The position numbers and the translations under genes are program-made. A stretch of DNA of 30,219 nt from an uncultured Methanomassiliicoccales archaeon (GTDB taxonomy: Archaea; Thermoplasmatota; Thermoplasmata; SG8-5). The stretch covers positions 1-30,219 of the forward strand of contig CALKWP010000106.1 in NCBI GenBank assembly GCA_938004075.1, read 5' to 3'. The stretch's first letter is position 1. The number at the start of each line of letters is the position of its first letter. The notes under the pieces are model-generated. The model ran no database searches, had not been told where the DNA came from, and worked only from the letters and a program-made list of their open reading frames with translations. Positions 25,901 through 30,219 of the stretch are shown one piece after another.

Positions 25901-26698
25901 CCCACATAGAAACGGATGCTCGGCTGTTGCCCTAACTTTGTATCCTTTTTTAGTCTTTATCTCATAAACTGTTTTATACCCCGTGTGGAAGAAGCCTGTT
26001 TCAGAATGCTGGATATTCCCATTTAAGACAATATCTAATGGCTGATTCATCAGGTCTTTTACTCTTCTTGGACCATATTTTGTTTGCACCCAAGTGTCCG
26101 AAGGAACACAGATGTCCACTTTAGAATGGAAATCAAACCCTGAAATCGCGGACAGCATCCCAAGTATGGCTCTAGCTAATGCTGCATGTTCATGGTGATT
26201 CGCAGTAGGTACATTATCAAGGAAAACGTAAATATGTAAACCGGTACCCGATGTAGATTTACGGATAGTCACCCAATCAATGTTATTGAGAGCTTTCTTA
26301 ATTGCTTCTAGTTGTTCGTTATCCAATTTCCTGCTATGTTTATCAGAGTGTCCAACGATACCATCGAAATCAAAAGCTACCCAACGTGAGCAACGATTCT
26401 TCCAATCCCAACCTGTCATTCCGATTGCTTCAACATGTTCTGCTAAATCGTATTTAATTTCTTTATCTTCATATGTAGGTTCAGATCCAGCATTGTAGGG
26501 TATTCTAAAAGGTTTCCATGTTGAGAAGCCATCAGTCCAACCTTGCCAACGTTTACCCTGGAACTCTGATTCTATGCGTTCCCCTCCATCCTGGGCAACG
26601 TTGACCTGACACTCCATATTCGGATTATATAATACCGCTAAATCCGGTTTCGTTGATGCCATAAGGAACCGTTGGATTGCTTCCGTCCGATTAGGCAC
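22919..26698 (-). CDS. Archaeo-eukaryotic-type primase / SF3 helicase, interrupted by an intein
   Basis: A 1259-aa precursor; without the intein it is 896 aa. It starts at GTG 26698 with AAAGGAG upstream. The N-terminal AEP primase part has WVAFDFDGIVG (DxD, residues 110-112) and STSGTGLHIYVFL (148-160). After VDI (194-196) the intein (197-559) interrupts, and the extein resumes CGGNMWVWHRKM, a conserved primase block. The C-terminal SF3 helicase has Walker A FFYGPQNSGKS (near 990), Walker B IICVVEETD (near 1040) and the HFIHTANDYQACP sensor region. It should prime and unwind at the phage origin, which may be the region just upstream (26699-27100). It leads the leftward operon. Confidence 0.88.
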   Translation of the reverse strand: MPNRTEAIQRFLMASTKPDLAVLYNPNMECQVNVAQDGGERIESEFQGKRWQGWTDGFSTWKPFRIPYNAGSEPTYEDKEIKYDLAEHVEAIGMTGWDWKNRCSRWVAFDFDGIVGHSDKHSRKLDNEQLEAIKKALNNIDWVTIRKSTSGTGLHIYVFLDNVPTANHHEHAALARAILGMLSAISGFDFHSKVDICVPSDTWVQTKYGPRRVKDLMNQPLDIVLNGNIQHSETGFFHTGYKTVYEIKTKKGYKVRATAEHPFLCGCSSFKSSKSYPTLLGFHDLQTWKQLKDIKSGDKIYLNKHVNLTWNGEGSWNDGYLLGWLIGDGRFSSREKYNNYQNSIDFWPTDYHLIPFVTRILPNCRVYKMGDVVSLRSPYLEELRLKYVGELTKKIPAEIEEASSDFYCGFISALFDTDGDVSNNRTLHFSQSNLQIVEAVQRMLLRLGIVSSINKSRDAGEMVILGRRVQCKTKYLLSIGRENIIIFNRRVGFQHNEKKSKIYAQLHKLFNNKRNKTHLATEHFTDEVISISEVERTNVFDIQVMGEHAFDANGFVAHNCGGNMWVWHRKMRGTEGLTLIKKGGILQEVPPNWKDHVKVVSGSRRKNLPQDILGTSKEDSFEELFGQRQRVPLDDEHKKLIEYLRTENAFWWWDQDHHMLVTHTWYIQKAHNELGLRGFFATNSPGTNLNEQNCFMYPLRRGAWTVRRFSLGVQEHPSWDQDGAGWTRTYLNREPDLATAAKAYGGIEDRHGNFVFQETEVAAKAAQLLGVNINPSLGMAGRETKLSQHKDGRLIVSVERKEMDVADKMPGYLANKKEWTRIYNTQVGAPTEPEAGNYDDLVRHLVTETQEDYGWMIKSEGEWRYEPLAHVRIALGSMGLNQKDITSILGSSVFRCWKVVNKPFQPEYPGDREWNRNAAQFKFAPSNSTENLSYPTWHKILEHCGGGLNEAIKQNGWCRANGIKSGGDYLKCWVASLFQEPLEPLPYLFFYGPQNSGKSIFHEALSLLVTKGYVRADAALVSQSMFNGELEGAIICVVEETDLRKDRIAYNRIKDWVTSKHLLIHHKGRTPFHIPNSAHFIHTANDYQACPIFTGDTRITMSYVGPIEPLDMIPKKQLLPLLEKEAADFLAEIMNLEIPPSNDRLNVPVIATEDKNLAQELNQTEFERFLAEKCSYASGSWIKFSELFDKFIEAVDPNEMHKWSKIRVGRSLPPNYPKGRSRKDGQWYVGNVCWAGVAQPETPPARLILQDGYLVPSEG
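25022..26110 (-). mobile_element. Intein with LAGLIDADG homing endonuclease (363 aa)
   Basis: The first residue is Cys and the last two are His-Asn, followed by Cys as +1 extein residue, so all splicing residues are present. Block B TAEH is at intein residues 62-65. Two LAGLIDADG helices lie at LLGWLIGDG (about 125-133) and GFISALFDTDG (about 213-223). The block F/G end reads VFDIQVMGEHAFDANGFVAHN, split here only by wording. It inserts exactly in a conserved primase motif, the usual target choice. Its codons look more AT-rich than the extein. It is probably active for splicing; endonuclease activity is likely, since both Asp residues are kept. Confidence 0.9.
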
Positions 26699-26767
26699 AC
26701 CTACTCCTTTCTATTGGATTAGATTATGAAATCTTATAATCAAATCATATAGAGCCTTCCATACTGA

Positions 26768-26802
26768 TATAGTCGGTTTACGGCTTTTTGTAATGGAATT
26801 CC
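26768..26802 (+). repeat. Left arm of a 35-bp inverted repeat
   Basis: Matches the reverse complement of 26953-26987 except for a three-base shift in the middle (TACGG against ACGGG). It contains TATAGTCGGTT at the outer end and TAATGGAATTCC at the inner end. The arms are separated by 150 bp. Each would lie in the 5' leader of the divergent transcript on its own side, about 70 bp before the primase start. Confidence 0.9.
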
Positions 26803-26952
26803 GAAGTCGCCAAATTAGGCCACTTGTGGCCTTACTGACTGACTGACTTATACCCTGCGTAGTATTAGATAGATAGAATGAATTCTTATATATAAAGGAA
26901 CTGGGAGACCGGTCAGTCAGTTACGGCGCAACCGCCGCGCCAGGGTAACTTA

Positions 26953-26987
26953 GGAATTCCATTACAAAAAGCCCGTAACCGACTATA
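26953..26987 (-). repeat. Right arm of a 35-bp inverted repeat
   Basis: Partner of 26768-26802. In the direction of the rightward transcript both leaders would read GGAATTCCATTACAAAAAGC. It ends 114 bp before the ParB-like start. The conserved inner palindrome GGAATTCC appears in both arms. Confidence 0.9.
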
Positions 26988-27100
26988 CGACATTGTGACG
27001 CGGTTCCGCTAGAAGGAGGGCATAGCCATGTAATCTAATCGATTTGATTACAAAGTGATTATGCAATCATGATTGGTAATCGTAGAAAGGAAATCAAATA

Positions 27101-28102
27101 ATGTCTCTCCAGGTGCTAGCACTTACACAGATTCGTGAGAATCCGGTTGCCCTGCGGTCGGTTGACCGCGCCGATGAGAATTATCTTGGACTGGTTGACT
27201 CGATTAAGTCGAAGGGATTCCTTGGCGCCATCAGCGTGCGTAAGCGCGTTGATTCCGAGACGAAGGAAGAGTATTTCGAGCTGGTCGATGGTCTGCACCG
27301 TTTCAACGCGGCCAAGGATGCCGGCCTGTCCGAAATCAATTGCGACGTTGTGAGCCTCGATGACGACCAGGTTCTCGAAGCTCAGATCATGGCGAACATC
27401 CACAAGATCGAGACCAAGCCGGTCGAGTACAGCAAGCAGCTGCTCAAGATCCTGACTCGGAATCCTCTGATGACCGAGGCCGAGTTGGCTGCGAAGCTCG
27501 GCAAGTCGCCCGTCTGGATTAGCGAGCGGCTGAATCTGGTGAAGATTGGCAACGAGACCATCAAGGGCCTCATCAATGAGGGCAAGATCGGTCTGGCCAA
27601 CGCCTACGCGCTCGCGAAGCTGCCCGCCGAGGAGCAGGGTGATTTCACGGATCGCGCGATGACTCTCCCGCCGGATGAGTTCGTTCCGGCCGTGCAGCAG
27701 CGCGTGAAGGAGATTCGTGAGGCTCGCCGCAAGGGCGAGGATGCGCCGCCCGCCGAGTTCCAGCCGGTTGCGTACATGCAGAAGGTCGGCCCGGTCAAGG
27801 AGGCTCTGGCGACTGGTGAGATCGCCAAGGCTCTGGTGAACACACTCGGAATCAGCGACCCGATTGAGGCGTTCCAGCTGGCCCTCAAGTGGGTGCTGCA
27901 CCTTGACCCGAAGTCGGTTGAGGTCCAGAAGGCCGAGGACGATGCCCGTCGCGCCGAACGCGATGCCGCCAAGCAGAAGAAGGCCATCGAGAAGAAGGCC
28001 AAGGATGCCGAGAAGGCCAAGGCCAAGGCTGAGGAAGCCGCTAAGAAGGCCGAGGAGGCTTCGGCTGAGGCGGATGCCGCTGCGAAGAGCATGGGCGTCT
28101 AA
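27101..28102 (+). CDS. ParB-like DNA-binding protein with C-terminal coiled coil
   Basis: A 333-aa protein after GAAAGGAAATCAAATA. The ParB/Spo0J N-terminal domain spans about 1-110: a start IRENPVALRSVD, Box I-like ELVDGLHRFNAAKDAG (61-75) and Box II-like ANIHKIETKPVEY (98-110). A helix-turn-helix follows (MTEAELAAKLGKSPVWISERL, 124-144). The last 60 residues are Ala/Lys/Glu-rich and should form a long coiled coil. No ParA gene is nearby, so plasmid-like partition is unproven; a transcription or replication regulator binding the adjacent dyad is as likely. Codons are strongly G/C-ending, as in the coat gene, suggesting heavy expression. Confidence 0.78.
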   Translation: MSLQVLALTQIRENPVALRSVDRADENYLGLVDSIKSKGFLGAISVRKRVDSETKEEYFELVDGLHRFNAAKDAGLSEINCDVVSLDDDQVLEAQIMANIHKIETKPVEYSKQLLKILTRNPLMTEAELAAKLGKSPVWISERLNLVKIGNETIKGLINEGKIGLANAYALAKLPAEEQGDFTDRAMTLPPDEFVPAVQQRVKEIREARRKGEDAPPAEFQPVAYMQKVGPVKEALATGEIAKALVNTLGISDPIEAFQLALKWVLHLDPKSVEVQKAEDDARRAERDAAKQKKAIEKKAKDAEKAKAKAEEAAKKAEEASAEADAAAKSMGV

Positions 28103-28110
28103 TCAACTAG

Positions 28111-28126
28111 TACCAGTATGCTGGTA
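28111..28126 (+). repeat. Short hairpin after the ParB-like gene
   Basis: TACCAG and CTGGTA pair around TATG 9 bp after the stop codon. It is small and followed by no T-run; a weak mRNA end or processing site at most. Confidence 0.3.
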
Positions 28127-28188
28127 TCGAGGCCAGCTTACGCAAGTAATCGTTTAAGGGTAAGACACTGGTACGGTTTATTTCAGTC

Positions 28189-28194
28189 TATAAT
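28189..28194 (+). promoter_or_regulatory. Candidate -10 box (TATAAT)
   Basis: A consensus TATAAT lies 21 bp before the ATG of the next gene, with the SD-like AAGGGA between. The region 17 bp upstream (CACTGG) is not a good -35 box, so this would be a weak or activator-dependent promoter. It would leave only a very short leader. Confidence 0.35.
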
Positions 28195-28214
28195 CTTAGA
28201 TTCAAGGGATCAAC

Positions 28215-28853
28215 ATGACTAACGAACTCGCACTGCCCAGCAATCAGAAATTCGACATGGATGTTTTCTCTCAGGTCACGAAGTCGGGTGACTATCTTCC
28301 GCGGTTGCAGCTTATGACCGCCAACTCGGATAAGTGCAAGAGCGGTGAGTTCCCGATCAACAAGTACGCACTCATCCGTGATAATCTGTACCAGGACATG
28401 GGTGCCAGCGTGGATGTGCTGGTTGTTGCTTGGCGCCCGAAGGCTCTGGACATGGGTGAGGAAGTGATTTCGGTGTACGATGCGAAGTCGCCAGAGTTCG
28501 CGCGCATCGCTGAGAAGTCTGCTGAGGTCAACTCTCGCTGTATGTTCGGTCCGGAGTTCCTTGTGTATCTCCCGGCTGCGAAGGAATTTGCTACTCTGTT
28601 CTGTGGTAGCAAGTCCAGCCGGCGGGAGGCTCCTGCCCTGAATGCTCTTCTTACGAAGCCTGCAACGCTCAAGTCCAGGCTTGCTGAGACGAAGAAGCAC
28701 AAGTGGCAGACTATGGCAATCACGAATTGCTCGACGCCGTTTGATCTTCCGGATCTTGAGAAGCTCAAGGCGGTTGTCGAGAAGTTCAATAATCCTCCTG
28801 CGACGACAGTCGAAGTGGCTGAGGAGCCTGAGGGGGAAGAGCGGGCTAGGTAG
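28215..28853 (+). CDS. Conserved phage protein, possibly ssDNA-binding
   Basis: A 212-aa protein after CAAGGGATCAAC. It has a beta-rich core: YLPRLQLMTANSDKCKSGEF, then KYALIRDN, VDVLVVAWRPKALDM and later FLVYLPAAKEFATLF, with a basic stretch (GSKSSRREAP, KSRLAETKKHKWQTM) and an acidic C-terminal tail (VEVAEEPEGEERAR). A beta barrel-like core with an acidic tail is the layout of phage single-stranded DNA-binding proteins, and the gene lies in the replication half of the genome. I do not recognise it with certainty. Its codon bias is G/C-ending and AAG-rich, so it is probably abundant, which also fits an SSB. Confidence 0.5.
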   Translation: MTNELALPSNQKFDMDVFSQVTKSGDYLPRLQLMTANSDKCKSGEFPINKYALIRDNLYQDMGASVDVLVVAWRPKALDMGEEVISVYDAKSPEFARIAEKSAEVNSRCMFGPEFLVYLPAAKEFATLFCGSKSSRREAPALNALLTKPATLKSRLAETKKHKWQTMAITNCSTPFDLPDLEKLKAVVEKFNNPPATTVEVAEEPEGEERAR

Positions 28854-28873
28854 GCGTCTGCTCCGATGGGGAA

Positions 28874-28899
28874 GGGGAGGGTGGCCAAGCACCCTCCCC
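28874..28899 (+). terminator. 10-bp perfect hairpin after the 212-aa protein gene
   Basis: GGGGAGGGTG (28874-28883) pairs perfectly with CACCCTCCCC (28890-28899) around GCCAAG. The sequence after it (ACCCATTGTTCTG) is only slightly T-rich, so termination is probably partial. It shares the GGGAGGG core with the hairpins at 1666-1699 and 4038-4068. Confidence 0.55.
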
Positions 28900-28922
28900 A
28901 CCCATTGTTCTGAGGAATCAAA

Positions 28923-29429
28923 ATGATCATAATGCCGCTGGCCATAACGCAGGTACATTGGCCAACCTTCATACAAACCTGCCAAGAACAATTGGGTTAT
29001 TCCCCAACGCGGAATCTAGACACCCTGGGCTTAGACATTAAATCCCCATCTTCATTCCTGGGGTGTCTGGATTTCGCTAATGATGTGAAAGGACAACTAC
29101 ATGGGAAACGTGGATATGAGAGTTGGTCTCATTTTCATGTTTCCTTTATTTTTGTTTGTAAGAGCCGCACACTGATTAATCTACAGACGTACACGAGTTT
29201 GACAATAACATCCAAGCAATTGGATGAAGGATACATAGCCATAGCATCAGGTTCAATATTCGATTGGCGATTAGCTGTGATATATGGATGCAGTGAGATA
29301 GACACAGAGCTTCGCAAGTTAATGAACTATGTACTTGTCTATCTACAAGAATCGGGGTTCCGAGACATTTGGTACGACTACGATAAAATCGGTTTACAGG
29401 ACGGAACGTTCGTTTTAAGGATGTCATGA
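28923..29429 (+). CDS. 168-aa hypothetical protein
   Basis: Starts at ATG 28923 after TGAGGAATCAAA. The product is mixed alpha/beta with several aromatic residues: LGYSPTRNLDTLGLD, SFLGCLDFANDVKGQLHGKRGYESWSH as a conserved-looking centre, then FHVSFIFVCKSRTLI and a late helix (TELRKLMNYVLVYLQESGF). No catalytic motif can be assigned. It overlaps the next small gene by 4 bp, ahead of the RNA cluster. Codons are AT-richer than in the gene before it. Confidence 0.6.
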   Translation: MIIMPLAITQVHWPTFIQTCQEQLGYSPTRNLDTLGLDIKSPSSFLGCLDFANDVKGQLHGKRGYESWSHFHVSFIFVCKSRTLINLQTYTSLTITSKQLDEGYIAIASGSIFDWRLAVIYGCSEIDTELRKLMNYVLVYLQESGFRDIWYDYDKIGLQDGTFVLRMS

Positions 29430-29596
29430 TGAAACACGGCGATAAAGTTAGATTTATCATAGCCGATGATATAGTTGGGATGATAACTGGTGTACAGTTA
29501 TTAAAGGATGCATCAAGAATGTATCGTGTGGCGTGGTTCCATAATGGTGATTACAAAGATACGTGGGTGTACGAATTTGAGATTGAAGCAATCTAG
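29426..29596 (+). CDS. 56-aa hypothetical protein, SH3-like
   Basis: A short gene whose first ATG overlaps the previous TGA; a second ATG at 29429 is also possible, and AAGG lies 5 bases upstream. MMKHGDKVRFIIADDIVGMI, then YRVAWFHNGDYKDTWVYEFEIEAI has the alternating strands and 'GDKV...W...W...EIE' spacing of small SH3-like beta barrels often found in phages. The last base of its TAG is also the first base of the tmRNA, so the RNA must be cut exactly at the stop codon or begin there. Confidence 0.6.
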   Translation: MMKHGDKVRFIIADDIVGMITGVQLLKDASRMYRVAWFHNGDYKDTWVYEFEIEAI

Positions 29597-29874
29597 GGGG
29601 CGACTAGTTTCGACCGGAATCGGAAGCGGTAAGGATGCGCGCCGTGGTTGGTCGGTTGGCCACGTTAAAAGCCGACTTTCAACAAACTGCCAAGCAGAAC
29701 AGTGTCGTGTACATGTCGTTCGGTCGCCAGCCGTCTCTGGCCGCTGCTTAGTCGCACTAAGCTGACGCCGATAATCGGCTAGGTTGCAAGTGTCCAATAA
29801 TCACTTGACACGCGCGTAGATTCCGAATCGTCTACATTCCTGGGACTCGGGTGCGATTCCCGACGCCTCCACCA
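29596..29874 (+). ncRNA. ssrA: tmRNA (transfer-messenger RNA)
   Basis: A 279-nt one-piece tmRNA that rescues stalled ribosomes by adding a degradation tag. The acceptor stem is GGGGGCG (29596-29602) with CGCCTCC (one G-T pair) and an encoded ACCA end. The conserved TTTCGACCGG lies near the 5' end, and the T-stem TCGGG/CCCGA closes a TGCGATT loop (usual second base T is G here). The tag frame (29689-29751) encodes 20 residues starting AKQNSVVYMS and ending PSLAAA then TAG; the stop lies in the hairpin CTTAG-TCGCA-CTAAG. Ala as first residue and an LAA-type end fit the family. Tag is longer than most bacterial tags and is not of a type I recognise. SmpB is not encoded here. Confidence 0.93.
29689..29751 (+). 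other. tmRNA tag-peptide frame
   Basis: Resume codon GCC, then 19 codons and TAG. The encoded peptide ends LAAA, with an unusually neutral/aromatic middle (VVYMSFG). The final Leu-Ala-Ala-Ala should be recognised by ClpXP-type proteases if the C-terminal rule holds. Confidence 0.85.
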
Positions 29875-29879
29875 TAATT

Positions 29880-29983
29880 GGCGCAGTAGCTCAGAGTCAG
29901 GAGCACCGCCACTAGCCGCCGCCCTTAATTAAGGACGGTAGCTAGGCGGAGGACGATGGGGTAGTGTCCATCCTGCGTCACCA
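29880..29983 (+). ncRNA. tRNA-like RNA with a hairpin in place of the anticodon arm
   Basis: 104 nt ending in an encoded CCA. GGCGCAG (29880-29886) pairs with CTGCGTC (29973-29979, one G-T). T8-A9, a GCTC/GAGC D-stem, and A26 are normal. The 'anticodon stem' CCGCC (29905-29909) pairs with GGCGG (29945-29949), but 35 nt lie between them, forming further pairs (TAGC/GCTA, a CCGCC/GGxCGG-like stretch) around TTAATTAA. The T-arm GATGG/CCATC has an 8-base GGTAGTGT loop without the TTC motif. This could be a degenerate tRNA, a tRNA with a small insertion, or a functional tRNA mimic. The lack of an anticodon argues against a decoding tRNA. Confidence 0.6.
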
Positions 29984-29988
29984 ATCTT

Positions 29989-30063
29989 TACGCAGTAGCC
30001 CAATGGTAGAGCACCTGACTGTTAATCAGGTTGTTCTTGGTTCGAGTCCAAGCTGCGGAGCCA
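29989..30063 (+). tRNA. tRNA-Asn(GTT)
   Basis: A complete 75-nt cloverleaf with encoded CCA. Anticodon stem CCTGA/TCAGG with loop CTGTTAA puts GTT at 30021-30023. The T-arm CTTGG/CCAAG has the loop TTCGAGT. The acceptor stem is T1-A72, an A2-G71 mismatch and five pairs CGCAG/CTGCG. U1 and G73 are as in bacterial tRNA-Asn. Confidence 0.93.
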
Positions 30064-30075
30064 TTAACCGTTGGC

Positions 30076-30130
30076 AGTGTTAGGGCGGTCCTTTGAAGTT
30101 GTCCAATTAGTGGACACACCGCCCTACACT
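30076..30130 (+). terminator. Long hairpin between the tRNAs, possible processing site or terminator
   Basis: AGTGTTAGGGCGGT pairs with ACCGCCCTACACT (one bulged T) and encloses a small inner hairpin GTCCA/TGGAC. CTTTT follows at 30129-30133, giving a terminator-like end, although tRNA-Thr starts immediately after. It may separate the tRNA-Asn transcript end from the next tRNA or serve RNA processing. Confidence 0.5.
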
Positions 30131-30133
30131 TTT

Positions 30134-30173
30134 AGCTACCTAGCTCAGCTGGTAGAGCAGCGGTTTTGTAAAC
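30134..30173 (+). tRNA. tRNA-Thr(TGT), 3' truncated by adapter
   Basis: The 5' part of a tRNA: acceptor strand AGCTACC, TA, D-arm GCTCAGCTGGTAGAGC, A26 and the 5' anticodon strand GCGGT with loop TTTGTAA. This places anticodon TGT (codon ACA, frequent in the AT-rich tail genes). The phage sequence stops at 30173, where the adapter begins, so the 3' half is missing. Confidence 0.85.
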
Positions 30174-30219
30174 AGATCGGAAGAGCACACGTCTGAACTC
30201 CAGTCACGAATCACCATCT
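30174..30219. other. Illumina TruSeq adapter plus index (artefact)
   Basis: Adapter starting AGATCGGAAGAGC, then index GAATCACC and ATCT. It is the reverse complement of the start of the window, so the ends look like a 43-bp terminal inverted repeat. They are library sequence. Confidence 0.98.

Larger units (their letters stand above)
26699..27100. promoter_or_regulatory. Divergent control region, candidate origin
   Basis: No gene is present in these 402 bp. From outside to inside it holds: AT-rich clusters of GATTA/TAATC boxes at both edges (about 26715-26745 and 27030-27092); two 35-bp inverted arms; an aggccac-tt-gtggcct palindrome (26817-26832); TGAC repeats (26834-26847) mirrored by GTCAGTCAGTTA (26912-26923); a central TTATATATAA (26886-26895); and a GC hairpin (26920-26949). 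Genes diverge from it in both directions (SF3 primase-helicase left, ParB-like right), so it should contain two promoters and perhaps the replication origin or a ParB-binding site. Confidence 0.6.

Noticed and set aside
26834..26847. CRISPR-like short repeats (TGAC repeats)
   Set aside because: Only 4-base tandem units without spacers.
26768..26987. Phage attachment site or insertion-sequence ends
   Set aside because: No integrase or transposase is in the window and no target duplication flanks the repeat; the region fits a divergent control region better.
27116..28092. Long minus-strand ORFs (261 and 162 aa) opposite the ParB-like gene
   Set aside because: They arise from G/C-ending codon bias and Ala/Lys/Glu repeats on the plus strand; no ribosome sites.
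28188..28991. Minus-strand ORFs (267 and 226 aa) opposite the 212-aa gene
   Set aside because: Same cause as above; the plus-strand gene has a ribosome site, a stop-proximal hairpin and coherent codon bias.
29508..29797. ORFs of 85 and 94 aa on both strands near the end
   Set aside because: They lie across the tmRNA, which has full structural support; the proteins are low-complexity read-throughs of RNA sequence.
29880..29983. tRNA with a group I intron
   Set aside because: The extra sequence is only about 28 nt, far too short for a group I intron, and forms a simple hairpin.
1..30219. 43-bp terminal inverted repeat at the window ends
   Set aside because: It is sequencing adapter and index in opposite orientation, not a transposon or phage terminus.

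Overview
The window is a 30.1-kb piece of a tailed double-stranded DNA phage genome (siphovirus-like: coat protein, neck, tail tube, frameshifted tail chaperone, long tape measure, tail hub). It carries an Illumina TruSeq adapter with the same index at each end (1-43 and 30174-30219), so it is an untrimmed assembly end to end: the first CDS and the last tRNA are truncated by library artefact, not by biology. Terminase, portal and lysis genes are not seen and probably lie outside. The host cannot be named. Shine-Dalgarno sites of the AGGAG type are common. The strongly expressed genes (coat, tail tube, ParB-like, the 212-aa protein) prefer G/C-ending codons (AAG, GAG, ATC, CTG/CTC), while most other genes are AT-richer.

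Layout. (1) 44-13886, rightward virion module: scaffold C-terminus, P22-like coat protein, small membrane protein, neck proteins, tail tube, tail chaperone pair joined by a -1 frameshift, HK97-gp10-like protein, TP901-type tape measure, three small tail proteins, and a 1463-aa hub/receptor-binding protein ending in Ig-like modules and a propeller-like domain. (2) 13883-19879, rightward sugar-modification cassette: a small Cys-rich protein, then seven overlapping genes (five glycosyltransferase-like proteins, one class I SAM methyltransferase, one FkbM methyltransferase). (3) 26698-19872, leftward replication and nucleotide operon: primase-helicase split by a LAGLIDADG intein, a small protein, dNMP kinase, a Zn-ribbon-like protein, a D12-class adenine methylase, two very small proteins, a DUF1937 protein and a DnaQ-like exonuclease. 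(4) 26699-27100, a 0.4-kb divergent control region built around a 35-bp near-perfect inverted repeat, a candidate origin or dual promoter. (5) 27101-30173, rightward: ParB-like protein, a conserved possibly ssDNA-binding protein, two unknown proteins, then an RNA cluster with a one-piece tmRNA, an aberrant tRNA-like RNA, tRNA-Asn(GTT) and a truncated tRNA-Thr(TGT).

How it works together. Divergent transcription from the central region drives DNA replication and DNA modification to the left and the ParB/tmRNA/tRNA block to the right. The late rightward and early leftward units collide at 19872-19879, where the last genes overlap tail to tail. Each unit appears to end at an intrinsic terminator buried inside the coding sequence of the opposing gene. 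Points most worth a second look are the tRNA-like RNA whose anticodon arm is a long hairpin, the phage tmRNA with an unusual tag, the reciprocal embedded terminators, the dyad control region and the glycan cassette.
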